Positions 5,065 to 12,812 of a stretch of DNA of 19,903 nt are shown here, one piece after another (the stretch's first letter is position 1; each line of letters begins with the position of its first letter). The notes under the pieces were generated by a model, which was not told where the DNA came from, ran no database searches, and was given only the letters and a program-made list of their open reading frames with translations. Location of the stretch: assembly GCA_032122615.1 (NCBI GenBank), contig JAQBGF010000131.1, forward strand, positions 1-19,903, read 5' to 3'. Source of the DNA: SHZI01 sp032122615 (GTDB lineage Bacteria > Pseudomonadota > Gammaproteobacteria > Steroidobacterales > GCA-2729495). A program made the translations under genes and the position numbers.

Positions 5065-5705
5065 CAATGTCCCGGCACGTTGCCCCAGAGAAACTTGTGC
5101 AGCTGGACCTGGAACCGCACCGGCAGCCGGTCTGCCAGTATCCAGTCGGCCAGTTCCCGGGCCGGCTGTTCGTCCCAGGCCGGGGAGAACAGCACTTCAC
5201 AGCGACTGGTCAGATCGTGGCGGTGAAGCTGTTCGCAGGCCCAGTCATAGTCGGTCCGGTTACAGATCACGAACTTGACCTGGTCATCGCGCTTGAGATG
5301 CGGAAGGTTGCTCCAGAGGTTTCGTGCGCATTCGCCTGACGCCGGCGTTTTGAGGTCCAGAACGACAGCAACGCGCCGGTCAACAGCCGTGATATCCAGG
5401 GCACCGCTGGTCTCGAGCGACACGAGGTAGCCGGTATCGCAAAGCGCGGTCAGCAAATCAAGGCAGGCAGGCTGTGCGAGTGGTTCGCCGCCCGTGACGC
5501 AGACGTGCCGGACCTGGAAGTCCACGATACGGGCCAGCACGTCCGGAATCTTCAGTCGTTGCCCGCCATGAAAGGCGTAGGCGGTATCACAGTATCCGCA
5601 GCGGAGGGGACAACCCGTCAGACGCACAAAGGCCGTGGGATACCCGACTGGCCGGGACTCACCCTGGAGCGAATGAAAGATTTCAGTGATGCGGAGGTCA
5701 GACAA
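5064..5705 (-). CDS. queE: 7-carboxy-7-deazaguanine synthase QueE (radical SAM)
   Basis: QueE rearranges 6-carboxy-tetrahydropterin to 7-carboxy-7-deazaguanine with S-adenosylmethionine and a 4Fe-4S cluster, one step before QueC. The 213-residue protein opens with the family signature RITEIFHSLQGES. It carries the radical-SAM cluster motif CxxxCxxC at Cys32, Cys36 and Cys39 (CPLRCGYC). VCVTGGEPLAQP is the GGE SAM-binding motif. The start is a TTG at 5705: there is no ATG near the N-terminus, and this start aligns with the usual QueE beginning. The Shine-Dalgarno is weak, so translation may depend on read-through from cpoB, 31 bases upstream. The stop overlaps the queC start by one base. Confidence 0.95.
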   Translation of the reverse strand: MSDLRITEIFHSLQGESRPVGYPTAFVRLTGCPLRCGYCDTAYAFHGGQRLKIPDVLARIVDFQVRHVCVTGGEPLAQPACLDLLTALCDTGYLVSLETSGALDITAVDRRVAVVLDLKTPASGECARNLWSNLPHLKRDDQVKFVICNRTDYDWACEQLHRHDLTSRCEVLFSPAWDEQPARELADWILADRLPVRFQVQLHKFLWGNVPGH

Positions 5706-5736
5706 GGGCGGGATCCGGGCCGGTGCCCGGTTGGCG

Positions 5737-6546
5737 CTAAAGGCCTTCGGCAGTCATCCGCTCAAGGCGCTGACCGGCGAGCCGCGCAGCCGTCGTTTCC
5801 GGATAGCTGGCGACGACAGCCTGCAAGGACTTGCGTGCATCCGCAAATCGTTTCAGCTCGTAGTTGCAGTACCCGATCTTGAGCAGGGCATCCGGAATCT
5901 TCCGCGACTGAGGGTATTTTTCGACGACAACCGCGAATTCTTTCCGGGCCTTGCCGTAACTCTGGCTGACATAGTGTGTTTCTGCCAGCCAGTATTGGGC
6001 GTTGTCTGACAGGGAACTGTCGGGAAATGCGATCATGAATTGCCTGAGCGCAGTGCTCGCTTCCTTGTAGCGCCCCTGCTTCAGTAGCTCGAAAGCAGCC
6101 TGGTAATTAGCCCGGTCCGTGCCGCCCGGCACCGGGAGCTGGCCTGGCTGCAGTTCGCCGCCATCAAGGACACTTCGCCCGTCGAGCGCAGCGGCCTGAC
6201 GCTGGCCAACCAGTTTCTGGAGCCGTTGGTCGACATCCAGGTATTGCTGTTTCTGCGCGGTTTCAGCCTGCTCCAGCCTGAACTCCAGCTGCTCCACCTG
6301 CCCCCGCAGCACCTGGGTTTCCTGCTGAAGCTGCTCGAGCTGCTTCAACAGGTTTACCAGGCCTTCGCTGTCGAGGACCCGCTCGACCCGTGTCACCCGC
6401 GAATCAAGGTCAGACTGCCGGATGTACAGGGGATCATCCTCAGGCGGAACCATCAAGGCACAGCCCGTTAACTGCGCCACAGTTATTGCTGCGAGCAGCG
6501 CCCGGGCACAACGCCCTGATCGAATATCCGACAGAAAATTCAACAT
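5737..6546 (-). CDS. cpoB: Cell division coordinator CpoB (YbgF), TPR protein of the Tol-Pal system
   Basis: CpoB links the Tol-Pal machine to peptidoglycan synthesis during division and binds TolA. The 269-residue protein has an N-terminal export signal, a trimeric coiled coil at about residues 45-115 (LEQLQQETQVLRGQVEQLEF), a short linker, and TPR repeats at about 145-265 (ANYQAAFELLKQGRYKEAST, ALLKIGYCNYELKRFADARK). The signal ends in a lipobox, LTGC, with Cys29 followed by Ala, so this version may be a lipoprotein; E. coli CpoB is a soluble periplasmic protein. It starts 5 bases after the pal stop and is clearly part of the same operon. Confidence 0.94.
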   Translation of the reverse strand: MLNFLSDIRSGRCARALLAAITVAQLTGCALMVPPEDDPLYIRQSDLDSRVTRVERVLDSEGLVNLLKQLEQLQQETQVLRGQVEQLEFRLEQAETAQKQQYLDVDQRLQKLVGQRQAAALDGRSVLDGGELQPGQLPVPGGTDRANYQAAFELLKQGRYKEASTALRQFMIAFPDSSLSDNAQYWLAETHYVSQSYGKARKEFAVVVEKYPQSRKIPDALLKIGYCNYELKRFADARKSLQAVVASYPETTAARLAGQRLERMTAEGL

Positions 6547-6551
6547 GGTGC

Positions 6552-7100
6552 TTACTGACCGTAGACGATCTCGACGCGCCGATTCAGGGACCAGGCTTCG
6601 TCATCGCTGCCGATAACCGCGGGCCGCTCCTCACCAAAGCTGACCGTGGCAATCTGGTCCGCCACGGCACCTTGCAGTAACAGTACATTCCGAACGGCCT
6701 GCGCGCGCTTTTCACCCAGGCCAATGTTGTACTCGCGGCTGCCGCGCTCGTCGGCGTGACCCTCGAGACGCAATCGGGCGGTCGGGTTAGCGGACAGGTA
6801 CCGGCCGTGGGCCTGCAGGATCGACGTGTACTCAGGCTTGACGTCGAAGCGGTCGAACTCAAAGAAGATGATGCGGTTTTCCTGGGACGCTTCGGGCCCG
6901 CCCAGCGCACCGCCGCCCATCGCCGAACCATCCATGGCACTACCTTGCCCCATACCACCCTCGCCCACGCCAGACGAGGCAGCCCCGCCGCTCGCGGCAG
7001 CACCACCAGCACCTTCGTCAATCGTGGATCCGGAGGGCCCCGTACAGGCTGTCACGAGCGTGACAAGCAGCAGGGCAACGAGCGTCTTGAACTTGGTCAT
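6552..7100 (-). CDS. pal: Peptidoglycan-associated lipoprotein Pal
   Basis: Pal anchors the outer membrane to peptidoglycan and binds TolB. From the ATG at 7100 the product has 182 residues. I chose this start because AGGAG lies 9 bases upstream; the in-frame ATG at 7106 is too close to it. The lipoprotein signal ends in LVTAC with Cys19. It is followed by a long flexible linker rich in Gly, Ala, Ser and Met (about residues 24-73). The OmpA-like peptidoglycan-binding domain spans about 76-182: FFEFDRFDVKPEY, LEGHADERGSREYNIGLGEKRA, SFGEERP and SLNRRVEIVY. All the residues expected for diaminopimelate binding in the NxGLGxxRA region are present. Confidence 0.96.
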   Translation of the reverse strand: MTKFKTLVALLLVTLVTACTGPSGSTIDEGAGGAAASGGAASSGVGEGGMGQGSAMDGSAMGGGALGGPEASQENRIIFFEFDRFDVKPEYTSILQAHGRYLSANPTARLRLEGHADERGSREYNIGLGEKRAQAVRNVLLLQGAVADQIATVSFGEERPAVIGSDDEAWSLNRRVEIVYGQ

Positions 7101-7147
7101 GTACATCAACTCCTGGTACAGGCGGCAAAACTACAAAAGTGCAGGCT

Positions 7148-8449
7148 TCAGTTGACCGGGAAGGGCGACCATGCGGGCTCTCTCACGTCGCCTTCGAGCA
7201 CAGAAATCCGCTGCTTGATCCGGCCGTTGGCACTGACTGTCGCCAGCACCCCGCGAGCGCCGTCACGGGTAGCGTAAATCAAGGTTTCACCATTGGGAGC
7301 AAAGCTTGGTGACTCATCGAGCCGCCCGTCCGATAGCACCTGAGTCGAGGAACGAGCCAGATCGACGACCGCAATTCTATAGTTGCCGCGGTCGTTATGC
7401 ACTACGGCCAGCTGTTTCCCGTCCGGGGCGACTCGCGGCCGGGCATTGTATTTGCCCTCGAAAGTCACCCGCTGCGCGCTGCCACCCTCGGCGGGCACCC
7501 GATAGACCTGCGGACCGCCGGTGGCATCGGACGTAAAGTAGATCTGCCGGCCGTCGAGGGACCACGCGGGCTCGGTATCGATCGACGAGCCGCGGGTCAG
7601 CCGCGTGAGCATCTGGCTGTTGAGATCAAGGGTGTAGATGTCGAGATTGCCGTCCTGCCGCGAAAGCGAGACGGCCAGCCGCTGGCCGTCCGGCGACCAG
7701 GCCGGAGCCCCGTTCACGCCCGGCCGGGCCGAAACCCGTTTCCGGGACCCGGAGCGCAGTTCCTGCACGTAGATTTCCGAGCGCCGCGCCTCAAACGACA
7801 CGTAGGCCAGCTTGCGGCCGTCCGGCGACCACGCTGGCGACATGATCGGCTCCGGCGACTCCACCATGACCCGGGGATTCTCGCCGTCAGCATCAGCCAC
7901 GATCAGGCGAAAGTTGGTGCGTGTCGGCGTCCGGGTCACGGTGACATAGGCAATCCGTGTGGAGAAGACCCCGCGAATGCCCGTCAGCTTCTCGTAGATC
8001 AGATCCGCCACCCGATGGGCGCTCCGGCGGAAATTCTCTGTCGTGGCTGGCTGCCGGTAGCCGAGCAACTGCTCGCCGCGCAGCACATCGAACACCTGGA
8101 ACTGGATTTCGTACCGGCCGGCGCCTGGCTGGACGACGCGGCCGATGATGAGTACCTCGCTACCCTGAATGCGCCAGTCACCGAAGTCCACCTCCGCGCC
8201 GGTCGTCGGGCGCTGCAGCATGTCCTTGCGGTCCATGGGCGCGAAGCGCCCCGAACGCGCCAGGTCTGCGGCGACAATCGCGGCAGCGTCCAGCGGGGGT
8301 GGCGTGGCCGTACCTTGCAAGCCGAATGGCACGACGGCAATCGGCACGGCCTTGTCCACGCCCTCCGTGATCGTGATCTGCAGTTCCGCCCGCGACGGGT
8401 TGGCAAACAGGGTCAGCAGCGTGGCCAGGAGCAGGGTGATTCGGGACAT
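7148..8449 (-). CDS. tolB: Tol-Pal system protein TolB
   Basis: TolB is the periplasmic switch protein that binds Pal and TolA. The 433-residue product has a Sec signal peptide ending near PSRA|EL at residue 21. An N-terminal alpha/beta domain follows (IAVVPFGLQG, DIAADL-like helix, VLIIGRVVQPGAGRYEIQFQ). The C-terminal six-bladed beta propeller has recurring blades: SPAWSPDGRKLAYVSFE, APAWSPDGQRLAVSLS, EPAWSLDGRQIYFTSD, RPRVAPDGKQLAVVHN and SPSFAPNGETLIYATR. Translation starts at ATG 8449 with AAGGAA upstream. The length matches the family. It lies 39 bases after tolA and 47 bases before pal. Confidence 0.97.
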   Translation of the reverse strand: MSRITLLLATLLTLFANPSRAELQITITEGVDKAVPIAVVPFGLQGTATPPPLDAAAIVAADLARSGRFAPMDRKDMLQRPTTGAEVDFGDWRIQGSEVLIIGRVVQPGAGRYEIQFQVFDVLRGEQLLGYRQPATTENFRRSAHRVADLIYEKLTGIRGVFSTRIAYVTVTRTPTRTNFRLIVADADGENPRVMVESPEPIMSPAWSPDGRKLAYVSFEARRSEIYVQELRSGSRKRVSARPGVNGAPAWSPDGQRLAVSLSRQDGNLDIYTLDLNSQMLTRLTRGSSIDTEPAWSLDGRQIYFTSDATGGPQVYRVPAEGGSAQRVTFEGKYNARPRVAPDGKQLAVVHNDRGNYRIAVVDLARSSTQVLSDGRLDESPSFAPNGETLIYATRDGARGVLATVSANGRIKQRISVLEGDVREPAWSPFPVN

Positions 8450-8488
8450 GGTCAGTGATTTCCTTAGGTCCAGGGTCCGTAGCGGGCG

Positions 8489-9358
8489 TTATTGTTCCGG
8501 TTTGAAGGTAAAGCGCAAGTTTCGCTCAAAAAGTGCGGCCTCATCGGGCAGTGGCAACGGCGACGCGCGCAAGACAGCGGCTTCGATGGAGCGGCGTACG
8601 GCGTCGTCCGCATTGCAGGTTCCCATGCGCACGCCGGTCACCTGCCCCCCGGGAATCTGGGTCACCAGGATCTCGCATTCGAGTCCGGGTTTGGCGCTGG
8701 GCGGGCGTACCCAGTTGCGCTCGACTTTCTGGCGAATCAGGGCCAGGTAGGCCGCGAGGGCCCCGGAATCCGCGGCGGCAAGCAGTTGCTCTTCTTCCGC
8801 CAGCTGCCGGGCGATATCGCGCTTTGAGGCCGCTTCAGCCGCCGCGCGACGGGCCGCCTCTTCCTTCAGGCGCGCTGCCTTTTCCCGCTCCGCGTCAGCC
8901 TGGGCCTTCCTGGCGCGATCGGCAGTAACTTTCTCCTGCCGTTGCTTCTCCTGCCGTTGCTTCTCCGCCAGTTGCGCCTTGGCCTTGTCAGCTTGTTGCT
9001 TTGCCAGCACATCCTTCTCACGCCGCGCGGCCAGCTCGCGCTTTTGCTGCTGCGCCTGCCGTTCCTGCTCGGCTTGTTGTTCTTTCAGCCGCCGGTCGGG
9101 CTCGGGGGCTGGTTCCGGTTTTGGTTCGGGCTTGGGGGCCGGCTCTGGAACGGGGTTTGGCGCTGTCCGGAGCTGTCGCAGGGCATCGGGATCAACGATC
9201 GTAGCCTTGATGGCGAGTTGCGTGAGCGGCGGTGACCTATGGACAACGATCCCGCCAATCAGGACCAGCAGCGCGAGCACACCGTGGCCCAGCAGGGACC
9301 AGACGATGGCGCGGTCACGAACCGCCCCACCGCGCACCATCAATGCCGCAGCAGCCAC
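8489..9358 (-). CDS. tolA: Cell envelope integrity protein TolA
   Basis: TolA bridges the inner-membrane TolQR motor and the outer-membrane Pal/TolB. The product has a membrane helix at about residues 19-40 (VWSLLGHGVLALLVLIGGIV) and a Pro-rich spacer (PEPAPKPEPKPEPAPEP, about 70-87). A long Ala/Lys/Glu/Gln helical domain follows (about 88-195), with a 15-base tandem duplication encoding QRQEK twice. The C-terminal domain III (about 200-289) has the expected cysteine pair (GLECEIL and MGTCNAD). The start is uncertain: GTG 9358 and ATG 9340 both lack a clear ribosome site, and the latter gives a protein 6 residues shorter. The sequence is low in complexity, as usual for TolA. Confidence 0.93.
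   Translation of the reverse strand: MAAAALMVRGGAVRDRAIVWSLLGHGVLALLVLIGGIVVHRSPPLTQLAIKATIVDPDALRQLRTAPNPVPEPAPKPEPKPEPAPEPDRRLKEQQAEQERQAQQQKRELAARREKDVLAKQQADKAKAQLAEKQRQEKQRQEKVTADRARKAQADAEREKAARLKEEAARRAAAEAASKRDIARQLAEEEQLLAAADSGALAAYLALIRQKVERNWVRPPSAKPGLECEILVTQIPGGQVTGVRMGTCNADDAVRRSIEAAVLRASPLPLPDEAALFERNLRFTFKPEQ
8931..8960. repeat. 15-bp tandem duplication inside tolA
   Basis: TTCTCCTGCCGTTGC occurs twice head to tail. It encodes KQRQEKQRQEK in the helical stalk, so the reading frame is kept and the stalk is lengthened by five residues. Confidence 0.8.
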
Positions 9359-9413
9359 GGCACCGGCCCGTTTCTGTTGCCATCTGAATCAGTCATCCGT
9401 GACTTGTCGTTGT

Positions 9414-9854
9414 TCAGCCCCGGCGCCCGGGATTCACCGGGGCGTCGGTCAGGAACCCCACGCTGGCGGCGCCAGCCTGCTGGAGCAGAACCATCGCCTG
9501 GACCACCGAGCCGTAGGCCACCCGCGCGTCCGCCTTGACGAGCACGGGTATATCCGGGTTCCGGCGCAAGACAGCAGACGCCAGTTCAACGACCCGTTCT
9601 GCCGAGATCGGGGCATCCTCGTCGTCTCCGACGCTAAGGTACAAGTCGCCGTCGGCATCGATGGACAACACCAGCGGTTCCTGGTTCTGCGGCGTCACGA
9701 TGGGGTCAGCGGCTGCCTGCGGCAGCTGGACGTCGATGCCCTGGGTGAGTAGCGGCGCGGTCACCATGAAGATGACGAGCAGCACGAGCATCACGTCGAT
9801 GTAGGGAACGACGTTGATCTCCGCCATCAGCCGCCGTTTACGGGTCTTGCGCAT
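9414..9854 (-). CDS. tolR: TolR, ExbD-like proton-channel subunit
   Basis: TolR forms, with TolQ, the proton-driven motor that energises TolA. The 146-residue protein has a basic N-terminus, the family motif AEINVVPYIDVMLVLLVIF with the conserved proton-path Asp at residue 20 inside the single membrane helix (about 16-35), and a periplasmic domain (LVLSIDADGDLYL, IPVLVKADARVAYGSVVQAM, GAASVGFLT). It starts at ATG 9854, 5 bases after the tolQ stop. Length and motifs are normal. Confidence 0.96.
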   Translation of the reverse strand: MRKTRKRRLMAEINVVPYIDVMLVLLVIFMVTAPLLTQGIDVQLPQAAADPIVTPQNQEPLVLSIDADGDLYLSVGDDEDAPISAERVVELASAVLRRNPDIPVLVKADARVAYGSVVQAMVLLQQAGAASVGFLTDAPVNPGRRG

Positions 9855-9859
9855 GGCGG

Positions 9860-10594
9860 TTATCGCGCCGCCGGCGGCGGCGGCACGGTCGACGGCTGAA
9901 CCGGCGCCACCGGGCGCGGGCGAGCGTGGGCGTGCCGCTGCAAGACGCTGAAGAACTCCTCGATGAAGCTGTCGTAGCGCACTTCGAGCCGGGTCACCTT
10001 GTCAGCGTAGCGGTTGTAGGCGATCACGGCCGGAATGGCGGCGAACAGCCCCATGGCAGTGGCGATCAATGCCTCGGCAATGCCGGGCGCCACCACGGCG
10101 AGCGTTGCCGACTGTACGTTGCCCAGGCCGCGAAACGAATTCATGATTCCCCAGACAGTGCCAAACAGGCCGACGTACGGGCTTGTTGACCCGATAGTGG
10201 CGAGGGTGGACAAACTCTCCTCCAGGCGGTCCATCTCCCGCATCTGCGCCACATGCATGGAACGCCGCACGCTTTCGAGTATCTGGGCCGCCCCCATGCC
10301 GGGCTGTTCGGTGAGTCGGCGGAACTCGCGAAAACCAGCCTCGAAAAGCCCCGCCATGTCGGACGGCGGCTGCCCACCCTTGGTCACATCGCGGTAGATG
10401 GCCTTGAGATCCCCGCCGGACCAGAAGCTGGTTTCGAACTCGTCGGACCCCTTAACGGCCTGTTTCAGGACTCGTCGCTTGCGCACGATGATGGCCCAGG
10501 AAACCACCGATGCGGCAAGCAGCAGCGCCATGACCAGCTGCACGATCAGGCTGGCGGACAGGATGAGACTAAAAATGGAGGTATCAGCGGGCAT
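9860..10594 (-). CDS. tolQ: TolQ, ExbB/MotA-like proton-channel subunit
   Basis: TolQ is the polytopic inner-membrane subunit of the Tol motor. The 244-residue protein has three membrane segments: about residues 12-35, 136-157 (SPYVGLFGTVWGIMNSF) and 167-190 (GIAEALIATAMGLFAAIPAV). The family-typical GLFGTVWGI and TAMGLFAAIPAV motifs are complete. The cytoplasmic loop holds the long helix with SMHVAQMREMDRLEESL. The C-terminus is an unusual Pro-rich tail (PSTVPPPPAA). ATG 10594 lies 2 bases after the ruvB stop, so tolQ is directly coupled to the ruv genes. The ybgC gene that often precedes tolQ is absent. Confidence 0.96.
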   Translation of the reverse strand: MPADTSIFSLILSASLIVQLVMALLLAASVVSWAIIVRKRRVLKQAVKGSDEFETSFWSGGDLKAIYRDVTKGGQPPSDMAGLFEAGFREFRRLTEQPGMGAAQILESVRRSMHVAQMREMDRLEESLSTLATIGSTSPYVGLFGTVWGIMNSFRGLGNVQSATLAVVAPGIAEALIATAMGLFAAIPAVIAYNRYADKVTRLEVRYDSFIEEFFSVLQRHAHARPRPVAPVQPSTVPPPPAAR

Positions 10595-10596
10595 CG

Positions 10597-11640
10597 TCAG
10601 GATTCCTCAGAGTCAAACAGGCCTCGCCCGCTATCGGACGGGGCGCGGGGCGGTTGAAGGCCAAAATGCTGATAAGCCAGCCGGGTGGCGACACGCCCGC
10701 GGGCCGTGCGGCTCAGGAAACCCTGCTGAATCAGGAACGGCTCCAGGACGTCTTCGATGGTGCCGCGCTCCTCCCCGAGCGCCGCGGCCAGCGATTCCAC
10801 GCCGACCGGGCCACCGTCAAAGCGCTCGATGATCAGCGTGAGCAATCGGCGGTCCAGCAGATCGAAGCCGTTCGGGTCCACGTCCAGCAGATCCATGGCC
10901 GAGCGGGCCGTAGCCTCGTCTATCCGGCCATTGCCCTCGACCTGGGCGAAGTCACGTACGCGGCGTAGCAGGCGGTTGGCGATGCGGGGCGTTCCGCGCG
11001 ACCGGTCGGCCAGCTGCCAGGCCCCCGCATCGTCCAGCGGTACGCCAAGAATCCGCGAGGAACGGAGCAGGATCTCGTGCAACTCGTCCCGCCCGTAAAA
11101 TTCGAGCCGCTGGACGATACCAAAGCGATCACGCAGAGGCGAGGTCAGAAGACCAGCGCGAGTCGTTGCGCCAACCAGTGTGAACGGTGGCAGGTCCAGC
11201 TTGATGGAGCGCGCCGCAGGCCCCTCGCCGATCATGATATCGAGCTGGAAATCTTCCATGGCCGGGTAGAGCACTTCCTCAACCACAGGACTCAGCCGGT
11301 GAATCTCGTCGACGAACAGCACGTCGCGCGGCTCGAGGTTGGTCAGCATTGCGGCGAGATCGCCGGGACGCTCCAGCACCGGTCCCGAGGTGTGTCGCAG
11401 CTGCACGCCAAGTTCATTGGCCAGGATGTGGGCCAGCGTGGTCTTGCCGAGCCCGGGCGGGCCAAAAATCAGGGTGTGATCGAGAGCGTCGCCGCGCTGC
11501 CGGGCGGCCGTGATGAACACCCGCAGCTGGCGCTTTACCGCCGACTGGCCCACGTAGTCCACCAGGCGCTGCGGGCGAATGGAGCGATCAATCTCGTCGT
11601 CGGCCAGCGGCCCGGTTGTCACCAGTCGTTCATCCGTCAC
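10597..11640 (-). CDS. ruvB: Holliday junction branch migration ATPase RuvB
   Basis: RuvB is the hexameric AAA+ motor that drives branch migration with RuvA. The 347-residue product has Walker A GPPGLGKTT at 60-68, Walker B FVDEIHRL around 109-116, sensor 1 (LVGATTRAGLL), an arginine-finger region (PLRDRFGI) and the C-terminal winged helix (FDGGPVGVESLAAALGEERG, GFLSRTARGRVAT). The start is a GTG at 11640, 5 bases after the ruvA stop, with GAAGAG upstream; it aligns with the usual RuvB N-terminus. It is complete and typical in length. Confidence 0.97.
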   Translation of the reverse strand: MTDERLVTTGPLADDEIDRSIRPQRLVDYVGQSAVKRQLRVFITAARQRGDALDHTLIFGPPGLGKTTLAHILANELGVQLRHTSGPVLERPGDLAAMLTNLEPRDVLFVDEIHRLSPVVEEVLYPAMEDFQLDIMIGEGPAARSIKLDLPPFTLVGATTRAGLLTSPLRDRFGIVQRLEFYGRDELHEILLRSSRILGVPLDDAGAWQLADRSRGTPRIANRLLRRVRDFAQVEGNGRIDEATARSAMDLLDVDPNGFDLLDRRLLTLIIERFDGGPVGVESLAAALGEERGTIEDVLEPFLIQQGFLSRTARGRVATRLAYQHFGLQPPRAPSDSGRGLFDSEES

Positions 11641-11645
11641 CGTAT

Positions 11646-12251
11646 TCAGCTCTTCGTGGGCGCCGCCGACCGCAATACAGCCCGCAGCAGCTCTTCCGTG
11701 GACGTTACCGTCTCGGGCACGCGATCCAGCATGCGCCGTGCTTCCGGCGCCTTGTAGCCCAGGGCCACGAGCGCGTCGTGGGCTTCATCCCGGGGCGCCA
11801 TGGGCCCGGCCGCACCGCCATCCCCCGACCCCCTGCCGGCAAGCCCCGGGTGCCGCACGCGGTCCCGCATCTCGATAACAATCCGCTCCGCCGTCTTGCG
11901 GCCAATACCCGGCAGGCGAATCAGTGAGGCCACGTCGTCAGACTCGACCGCACGGACAAAGGCCTCAACATTCATGCCCGACAGGACACCAAGTGCGATT
12001 TTGGCGCCCACCCCGCTGACCTTGATGAGGTGACGAAACAGCCGGCGCTCCGCGTCAGTCGAGAACCCGAACAGGGTGTGGTGGTCCTCACGAACCAGTA
12101 AATGCGTGAGCAGCTGCACGGGCTGGCCAATGGCTGGCAGGTGAAAGCAGGTGGACATCGGCGCCTCAACCTCGTAACCCACACCACCGACTTCAACAAC
12201 CAGAAACGGCGGCTCCTTGTGAGCCAGTGTGCCCCTTAGCGAGCCGATCAC
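11646..12251 (-). CDS. ruvA: Holliday junction branch migration protein RuvA
   Basis: RuvA tetramers bind four-way DNA junctions and load RuvB. I place the start at GTG 12251 because VIGSLRGTL matches the conserved RuvA N-terminus (MIGRLRG). The open frame continues 31 codons further upstream but is antisense-free filler inside ruvC. The product has 201 residues (E. coli 203). It has the N-terminal OB fold (LVVEVGGVGYEV, LLTHLLVREDHHTLFGF), two helix-hairpin-helix motifs (LIKVSGVGAKIAL, LIRLPGIGRKTAERIVIEM), and the C-terminal RuvB-contact domain (DALVALGYKAPEARRML). The GTG overlaps the ruvC stop (GTGA), indicating coupled translation. Confidence 0.95.
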   Translation of the reverse strand: MIGSLRGTLAHKEPPFLVVEVGGVGYEVEAPMSTCFHLPAIGQPVQLLTHLLVREDHHTLFGFSTDAERRLFRHLIKVSGVGAKIALGVLSGMNVEAFVRAVESDDVASLIRLPGIGRKTAERIVIEMRDRVRHPGLAGRGSGDGGAAGPMAPRDEAHDALVALGYKAPEARRMLDRVPETVTSTEELLRAVLRSAAPTKS

Positions 12252-12799
12252 CGTCGCAATCCCCGCCCGGCTTCGCGGGTGCGGCGCGGAGCTTCCGGCA
12301 GTCTGGCCAGGCGCACCTGCAAGGGACGGGTGTGCGCGTGACACAGTGCTACGGCCAGGGCGTCTGCCGCGTCGATCTCCAGCGCCACCCGGTGATTCAG
12401 CAGCACGGCAACCATGTGGCTTACCTGGGCCTTGTCGGCGTGACCAATACCGACCACGGCTTGCTTGACCGCGCGGGCTGCGTATTCGAAGACCTCGGCT
12501 CCCGTGTCGAAGGTCGCACAGATGGCGGCGGATCGGGCCTGGCCAAGCTTCAGCGCGGAATCGGCGTTGCGCGCCATGAACACCTGCTCCACGGCCACGG
12601 CCGCGGGACGGTACTGGGCCATGAGTGCGTGCACGCCGGCGAAAATCACCTTCAGGCGGACGGGCAGCGCACCGACGCCCGTCCGGATACAGCCGCTGGC
12701 GACGTGGACGGAGCGTCGACCGTCCGAGTCGATAATGCCAAAACCCGTGATCCGGGAGCCAGGATCAATGCCGAGAACGCGGGTGGGGCCTGTCAACAC
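12248..12799 (-). CDS. ruvC: Crossover junction endodeoxyribonuclease RuvC
   Basis: RuvC resolves Holliday junctions by paired nicking. The 183-residue protein has an RNase H-like fold with the four acidic catalytic residues in place: Asp12 (VLGIDPGSRITGFG), Glu71 (VAVEQVFMARNADSALKLGQ), and Asp143 and Asp146 (DAADALAVALCH). The lysine-bearing segment (HADKAQVSHMV) is present. The Arg-rich tail (RRTREAGRGLRR) is typical. It starts at GTG 12799, with GGGGGCAGGGT just upstream and 13 bases after the YfaZ-like gene. Its stop overlaps ruvA. It is the first ruv gene of the run and may share a transcript with the upstream gene. Confidence 0.96.
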   Translation of the reverse strand: MLTGPTRVLGIDPGSRITGFGIIDSDGRRSVHVASGCIRTGVGALPVRLKVIFAGVHALMAQYRPAAVAVEQVFMARNADSALKLGQARSAAICATFDTGAEVFEYAARAVKQAVVGIGHADKAQVSHMVAVLLNHRVALEIDAADALAVALCHAHTRPLQVRLARLPEAPRRTREAGRGLRR

Positions 12800-12812
12800 A
12801 CCCTGCCCCCGT

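Noticed and set aside
5706..5736. Possible riboswitch before queE
   Set aside because: The gap from cpoB is only 31 bases, too short for a preQ1 aptamer plus expression platform, and no pseudoknot-like pattern was seen.
7397..8458. Long plus-strand open frame (353 codons)
   Set aside because: It is antisense to tolB, whose signal peptide and propeller repeats are unmistakable. Composition is His/Arg/Gly-rich shadow sequence.
8931..8960. Tandem repeat as a possible CRISPR or mobile signature
   Set aside because: It is an in-frame duplication within the low-complexity TolA stalk. No CRISPR-like repeat-spacer pattern was found anywhere in the window.
12252..12344. 31-codon N-terminal extension of RuvA
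   Set aside because: The conserved RuvA start is VIGSLRG at GTG 12251. The extension lies inside ruvC and is absent from the family.
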